From positions 1 to 10,460 of the forward strand of contig CAYXUT010000109.1 of assembly GCA_964468005.1 (NCBI GenBank): a stretch of 10,460 bases of DNA. Reading direction: 5' to 3'. Positions 7,416 through 10,460 of this stretch are shown here, in pieces (positions within the stretch are counted from its first letter, which is position 1; every line of letters begins with the position of its first letter). The position numbers and the translations under genes are program-made. The notes beneath the pieces are model-generated. The model did no database searches, had not been told where the DNA came from, and worked only from the letters and a program-made list of their open reading frames with translations. The DNA is from TMED8 sp964468005 (lineage in GTDB: Bacteria > Pseudomonadota > Alphaproteobacteria > Rhodospirillales > Casp-alpha2).

Positions 7416-7440
7416 TTGACTTCGGTCAAAGAGCTAGTAT
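7416..7440 (+). promoter_or_regulatory. rpmG promoter with embedded TTGAC-N4-GTCAA dyad
   Basis: TTGACT (7416-7421) and GCTAGTAT (7433-7440), followed by C, match the alphaproteobacterial housekeeping consensus TTGACgS-N10-14-GCTAnAwC with a spacing of 10. The -35 box is also the left arm of a perfect dyad TTGAC-TTCG-GTCAA (7416-7429). The dyad could fold as a 5 bp stem with a TTCG loop, extendable by CTC/GAG with one bulged A. The dyad also fits the FNR/FixK operator form. It starts 8 nt after the S41 stop codon. The expected start site is about 35 bp before rpmG. Confidence 0.55.
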
Positions 7441-7484
7441 CTTCCGCCGCTGCAACTGAATTGACCAACACTGGGGACAGACCC

Positions 7485-7652
7485 ATGGCGAAATCAGCAA
7501 CTATACAGATCAAGCTCGAAAGTACGGCAGACACCGGTTACTACTACGTAACCAAGAAAAACCCCCGAAATCAGACAGAAAAAATGGAAATGCGAAAATA
7601 TGATCCGGTGATTCGAAAACACGTCCTATTCAAGGAAACAAAAATCAAGTAG
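7485..7652 (+). CDS. rpmG: 50S ribosomal protein L33
   Basis: Small structural protein of the large ribosomal subunit. The 55-residue product starts MAKSATIQIKL and contains the conserved GYYYVTKKNPRN and KMEMRKYDP segments, ending in KETKIK. It has no Cys, so it is the zinc-independent form usual in alphaproteobacteria. The start at 7485 is chosen over an in-frame upstream start at 7416 because it gives the standard length, has GGGGA at 7473-7477 seven bases away, and the extra 23 codons would cover the promoter. The next gene is convergent. A weak hairpin before the T6 at 7699-7704 is the only terminator candidate I see. Confidence 0.97.
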   Translation: MAKSATIQIKLESTADTGYYYVTKKNPRNQTEKMEMRKYDPVIRKHVLFKETKIK

Positions 7653-7728
7653 TCAGGATTAAATCTTTCTAAAATGCGAAAGGTCGGTAACTCCAACATT
7701 TTTTGATGGTCAATTTTGAACAGCCGTT

Positions 7729-8094
7729 TCAACTCATAAATTTGGAGACCACATCGAGAAATGAAGACACCGAAATTGGTTTGGCAACATACCCGTCGCA
7801 GCCACCTTCGAGGATTTTCTCTTCATCACCCTTCATAGCAAACGCCGTTACGGCAACAACGGGGATGTTTTTCAGCTCATCATCGGCCTTAAGCTTCTTC
7901 GTGACTTCAAGACCGGAAATTTTCGGCAATTGAATATCCATCAGGATCAAATTGGGACAATGTTCCCGCGCCAACTTTAATACGTCTCGGCCATCCATGG
8001 TTTGAACAGTATCATAGCCGTGAGCCTGAAGAAGATCGTTAAAGAGCTTAATATTCAAGTCATTGTCTTCAACAATGAGTACGGTTTTTGACAT
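7729..8094 (-). CDS. divK: DivK-like single-domain response regulator
   Basis: A stand-alone receiver domain that in Caulobacter and relatives is phosphorylated by DivJ, dephosphorylated by PleC, and acts on DivL/CckA to control CtrA and the cell cycle. The 121 residues closely follow DivK: acidic pocket E9-D10, phospho-acceptor D53 in LILMDIQLP, T83 in VTAFAMKGDEE and K105 in AKPIS. There is no output domain, and the C-terminus is a few residues shorter than Caulobacter DivK. AAGAAGG at 8108-8102, seven bases from the ATG, is a strong ribosome binding site. pleD, often adjacent to divK, is not present on either side. The 221 bp upstream contain AT-rich DNA but no exact CtrA box (TTAA-N7-TTAA). 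Another CheY-like receiver is the alternative; the extended identity makes DivK likely. Confidence 0.92.
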   Translation of the reverse strand: MSKTVLIVEDNDLNIKLFNDLLQAHGYDTVQTMDGRDVLKLAREHCPNLILMDIQLPKISGLEVTKKLKADDELKNIPVVAVTAFAMKGDEEKILEGGCDGYVAKPISVSSFLDVVSKFMS

Positions 8095-8308
8095 TTAGAT
8101 GCCTTCTTGTAATCGCGCCACTCAAGACGACATCGCGCGACCCTCCCGGTATTCGACGTTTTAAATCAAGCTCAGTAAACCGAATTTATTTTGGTAATTT
8201 AACACCTTAGAAACATTAAGAGCCCTCGTCTTATCAAGTCAAGCAACGCGCACCGCTCATTAGCCCCTGCCTCCACCGAATTATCGGCGTACGGGCGACG
8301 GAGAAAGC

Positions 8309-8323
8309 GCGAAGTTTATTCGC
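8309..8323 (-). terminator. Weak hairpin over the stop codon of the Crp/Fnr gene
   Basis: On the minus strand GCGAA-TAAAC-TTCGC forms a 5 bp stem whose loop holds the TAA stop, followed by GCTTTCT. The T-tract is poor, so a terminator role is tentative. The geometry resembles the one seen at the rnr end. Confidence 0.3.
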
Positions 8324-9014
8324 CACGCACTTCTTCGACCATTTCTCGGAGTTTCTCAACATCATTGATGAGCAACGCATCCTTTAGGCGCTCAACCACA
8401 CCCTGACGCGCGAGATCATTCATCACCCTGGCAACAGTTTCACGTGTTGTGCTTACCCGACTAGCGACATCACCATGGACAGGGATTGGTGAGATAGATG
8501 CGATACCATCTTCGGTGAGGTTCGCGCTCGCGAGGCGCAATAAATCGGCCTGGACACGGTTGTTAGCGGCAAGGGTACTCAAGTCCATGATCCGCACAGT
8601 CGAGTTCCGAATGATGCCAGCCAAGTCACGCATCACCAAAATCGCCACGCCGGGATGGCTTTTAACCATATCAAGAAAGAAGTCCCGGGATATTACCGCC
8701 AAGTTGCATGGCGTTAGCGCCATGACGCTCGCCGAACGGGGCTTTTCATCTATCGCTGCTAATTCGCCGAAATGCCCGCCGGCATCAATATCATCAAGTG
8801 TTATTTCACGCCCAGTAATAGAGTAATTGACAACTCGCACACGCCCCTCGACAACGAGAAATACGTCCGTCGTTTCGCTTTGGCGGTCAATAATCTGTTC
8901 ATTGGCGGCATACTGCTTCCAGCCGCAATCCTTAGCAGCTTGTTCCAGTTCACTGGCTGACAACCCTCGCAAAAGTCCGATGCCCTTTAGATTGTCAGGA
9001 TCCGATTTTAGCAT
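8316..9014 (-). CDS. Crp/Fnr family transcriptional regulator
   Basis: Cytoplasmic DNA-binding regulator of 232 residues. The N-terminal cyclic-nucleotide-type beta roll (about 12-125) contains GHFGEL (80-85) and PRSASV (92-97), with E84 and R93-S94 at the positions that hold the ribose and phosphate of cAMP in CRP, so a nucleotide ligand is plausible. There is no N-terminal Cys cluster as in FNR. After the long dimerisation helix comes a winged helix (about 150-220) with the recognition helix TTRETVARV. R191, E192 and R196 match the CRP residues that read GTGA, so a TGTGA-type half-site is inferred rather than the FNR TTGAT. AAGGGGAG (9026-9019) is a good ribosome binding site for the ATG at 9014. 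It is divergent from the glycosyltransferase, sharing a 134 bp spacer. Exact targets cannot be read from the window. Confidence 0.92.
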   Translation of the reverse strand: MLKSDPDNLKGIGLLRGLSASELEQAAKDCGWKQYAANEQIIDRQSETTDVFLVVEGRVRVVNYSITGREITLDDIDAGGHFGELAAIDEKPRSASVMALTPCNLAVISRDFFLDMVKSHPGVAILVMRDLAGIIRNSTVRIMDLSTLAANNRVQADLLRLASANLTEDGIASISPIPVHGDVASRVSTTRETVARVMNDLARQGVVERLKDALLINDVEKLREMVEEVRGE

Positions 9015-9044
9015 TTAGCTCCCCTTAGAGCACTGAATTTAGTA

Positions 9045-9058
9045 ATTATGCCATTATG
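9045..9058 (-). promoter_or_regulatory. Tandem CATAAT boxes upstream of the Crp/Fnr gene
   Basis: The minus strand reads CATAAT-GG-CATAAT about 30-45 bp before the ATG at 9014. Both are 5/6 matches to a -10 box, and the upstream stretch around 9056-9078 is AT-rich. I do not see a clear -35 at standard spacing. These could be alternative -10 elements or a direct-repeat site. Confidence 0.3.
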
Positions 9059-9111
9059 TTAACGCGCACATTAAAAATTTGCGAGTCCCCGGCTTCATCT
9101 CCACGCCTACC

Positions 9112-9140
9112 TTGAACTCGCTTGCGCCCGAACGTAATGT
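9112..9140 (+). promoter_or_regulatory. Candidate promoter of the glycosyltransferase gene
   Basis: TTGAAC (9112-9117) and TAATGT (9135-9140) are separated by 17 bp. The -35 is good (5/6) and the -10 is poor (3/6). The predicted start is within a few bases of the ATG at 9149, which would make the mRNA leaderless and explain the absent Shine-Dalgarno. Confidence 0.25.
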
Positions 9141-9148
9141 AAGTACCA

Positions 9149-10174
9149 ATGACTGGTGATACCAATACTGCTGAAGCTACCGCAGTCCTGTCCCCCGCAG
9201 TCGTGGCGGCGGTGGTCCCCTGTTACCGCGAAAAATCCCATATCGGCGATGTTCTTAGCGGTATTGGAGAAGAAACAGCATACATATACGTGATTGACGA
9301 CGCATGCCCCGACGGTACCGGAGATTTCGTTGAAGAACAATTTTCGGACCCACGCATCACCGTCATCCGCCATGAAAAGAACAAGGGCGTCGGCGGGGCC
9401 ACCATGACCGGCTATCGCCACGCCCTTGCAGATGGAGCCGACATTGTCATCAAGCTGGATGGAGATGGCCAAATGGACGGCGCACTGATCCCCAGACTGA
9501 TCGCGCCTATTCTCTCAGGAGCCGCGGATTATGTAAAAGGCAACAGATTTCACGCCGTCTACGGGGTGACAGAGATGCCGTGGTCGCGTATTTTTGGCAA
9601 TCTAATGCTATCGCTGGTATCAAAATTCTCCAGTGGCTATTGGAACATCTTCGATCCCACCAACGGCTTTACCGCCATCCATGTGAAAGCCTTAAAACGG
9701 ATGCCTTTTGACCGCATCGCGGAGCGGTATTTCTTCGAATCCGACATGCTCTTTCACCTAGGTATGATACGCGCGGTCGTACAGGATGTCCCCATGATCG
9801 CGCGCTATGGCGCCGAGAAAAGCGGGATTCAGATCTCAAAAGTTGTTCCCGAGTTTTTGTTCAAGCACCTGACTAATACTTATAAGCGGCTGGTATTCTC
9901 CTATTTCATCCGTGAGACCAATCAGGCAACCCTGCAGTTGGTACTTGGGTTCTTGCTGGTGCTGTTCGGTGTTGTGTTTGGCACCATCAACTGGATCGAT
10001 GGCCAAATGAATGGCATTCCAGCAACAGCCGGAACGGTCGTTCTGGCCGCATTGCCGATAATTATCGGATCACAGGCCCTCATCGCGTTCTTAAATTTCG
10101 ACAACCGCAACCAGCCGACTAAATCTCTTCAAAGTCTGGAAGACACGATTTCAGACAAAACTGTCAAACATTGA
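9149..10174 (+). CDS. Family 2 glycosyltransferase with C-terminal membrane anchor
   Basis: Transfers a sugar from a nucleotide donor, most likely to a lipid carrier at the inner membrane, in the style of dolichyl/undecaprenyl-phosphate sugar synthases (DPM1/GtrB-like). The 341-residue protein has a GT-A fold start (AAVVPCYREKSHI), D50-D51 in IDDACPDGT for the nucleotide, and D104-G-D-G-Q-M-D110 carrying the metal-binding DxD. FDPTNGFTAI and RYFFESDMLFHL belong to the acceptor side. Two hydrophobic segments at about 262-283 and 294-317 anchor the C-terminus; the catalytic part would face the cytoplasm. No strong ribosome binding site precedes the ATG. It diverges from the Crp/Fnr gene and converges on the gamma-glutamyltransferase gene, whose restored frame overlaps its last 11 bp. 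Donor and acceptor cannot be told from sequence alone. Confidence 0.9.
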   Translation: MTGDTNTAEATAVLSPAVVAAVVPCYREKSHIGDVLSGIGEETAYIYVIDDACPDGTGDFVEEQFSDPRITVIRHEKNKGVGGATMTGYRHALADGADIVIKLDGDGQMDGALIPRLIAPILSGAADYVKGNRFHAVYGVTEMPWSRIFGNLMLSLVSKFSSGYWNIFDPTNGFTAIHVKALKRMPFDRIAERYFFESDMLFHLGMIRAVVQDVPMIARYGAEKSGIQISKVVPEFLFKHLTNTYKRLVFSYFIRETNQATLQLVLGFLLVLFGVVFGTINWIDGQMNGIPATAGTVVLAALPIIIGSQALIAFLNFDNRNQPTKSLQSLEDTISDKTVKH

Positions 10175-10460
10175 GCGCAACACCGCCGCGCCGGGGATCA
10201 CCGGCGCCGATTAGCTCTCCAGTAGTGCAGTCCGACCGAACAACATGGACGCCGCCAAAAAAAGGTTTCGCTCATCCCAGACCTTGAACTCGGGCCAACT
10301 GTTTTTTAGCGCTGCGATAACCGCTTCTTCGAAACCAGATTCAAGACTAAGAAGACCCTGCTCAAAATGCGCACGCGGTGCCTCAACCGCATCGGAAAGC
10401 CCCATGCTAAAATCTAGCAAATTCAATAACACCTGAAGGATTGCGGTCCGCATCCGGTTT
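10164..10460 (-). CDS. ggt: Gamma-glutamyltransferase, C-terminal part, with a one-base frameshift
   Basis: Removes or transfers the gamma-glutamyl group of glutathione and related peptides, normally in the periplasm after self-cleavage at a Thr that lies outside this window. The visible part is the end of the small subunit. NRMRTAILQVLLNLLDF and the following AVEAPRAHFE are typical of the family. The frame runs to a TAA at 10213-10211, but after the run of seven T on the minus strand (10263-10257) its residues stop resembling the family. Reading one base more in that run gives FFGGVHVVRSD, then GAGDPRRGGVALNV and TGA at 10166-10164, the family-typical end. So a one-base deletion, a sequencing error or slippage has split the gene. 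The restored frame overlaps the convergent glycosyltransferase by 11 bp. The gene continues beyond the right edge. Confidence 0.85.
10188..10207. other. GC-only inverted repeat between convergent 3' ends
   Basis: GCGCCGG (10188-10194) and CCGGCGC (10201-10207) form a perfect 7 bp stem with a 6-base loop. No T-run follows on either strand. Because the restored gamma-glutamyltransferase frame passes through it (coding for Gly-Ala-Gly-Asp-Pro-Arg-Arg), it may be a by-product of coding. It could still act as a bidirectional hairpin for both transcripts. Confidence 0.4.

Noticed and set aside
7416..7484. In-frame 23-codon extension of rpmG.
   Set aside because: It would need a TTG start inside the -35 box, and the standard 55-residue L33 starts at 7485 with a good ribosome binding site.
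7653..7728. Terminator between convergent rpmG and divK.
   Set aside because: The best hairpin before the T6 at 7699-7704 has a mismatch in a 5 bp stem; I could not support it as a feature.
8095..8315. CtrA boxes or a clear promoter upstream of divK.
   Set aside because: Several TTAA tetramers occur (for example 8161, 8199, 8216) but none pair at 7 bp, and no -35/-10 pair stands out.
9059..9074. TTAA-N8-TTAA near the Crp/Fnr gene as a CtrA binding site.
   Set aside because: The CtrA consensus has a 7 bp spacer; this has 8 and does not sit at a well-defined promoter.

Overview
The window looks like a chromosomal segment of an alphaproteobacterium, probably a free-living, Rhodospirillales-like one. 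The evidence is a DivK-type single-domain response regulator, a 55-residue L33 without zinc-binding cysteines, the topA-rnr-rpmG-divK neighbourhood, and promoters of the TTGAC / GCTAnAwC kind. Base composition is moderately GC-rich. A run of 10 N shows a draft assembly with a scaffold gap.

Layout. Positions 1-933 hold no secure gene. Two divergent copies (about 84% identical by eye) of a roughly 238 bp repeat abut the N gap on either side. Each ends in the same perfect 12 bp palindrome and carries on the minus strand an open frame that begins like a signal peptide. A 61-codon minus ORF and a probable topA promoter follow. Positions 934-5793 are a tight housekeeping pair, topA (DNA topoisomerase I) and rnr (RNase R), closed by an intrinsic terminator whose loop holds the rnr stop codon. 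Next is a lipoprotein S41 (CtpA/Prc-type) processing protease with an intact Ser-Lys site, then rpmG (ribosomal protein L33) behind its own promoter. On the minus strand lie divK and a Crp/Fnr regulator with CRP-like effector-binding and DNA-contact residues. Divergent from that regulator is a membrane-anchored family 2 glycosyltransferase. The right edge carries the 3' end of a gamma-glutamyltransferase gene on the minus strand.

How the genes relate. topA, rnr and rpmG are information-processing genes; the S41 protease acts on the envelope; divK belongs to the cell-cycle phosphorelay. No single pathway links them, and most of the window is ordinary core genome.

The points most worth a second look are: (a) a one-base frameshift in a 7-base homopolymer of the gamma-glutamyltransferase gene, after which the correct family C-terminus continues in the next frame and overlaps the glycosyltransferase 3' end; (b) the divergent repeat pair at the gap; and (c) a perfect TTGAC-N4-GTCAA dyad inside the rpmG promoter. 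I found no convincing new multi-gene system.
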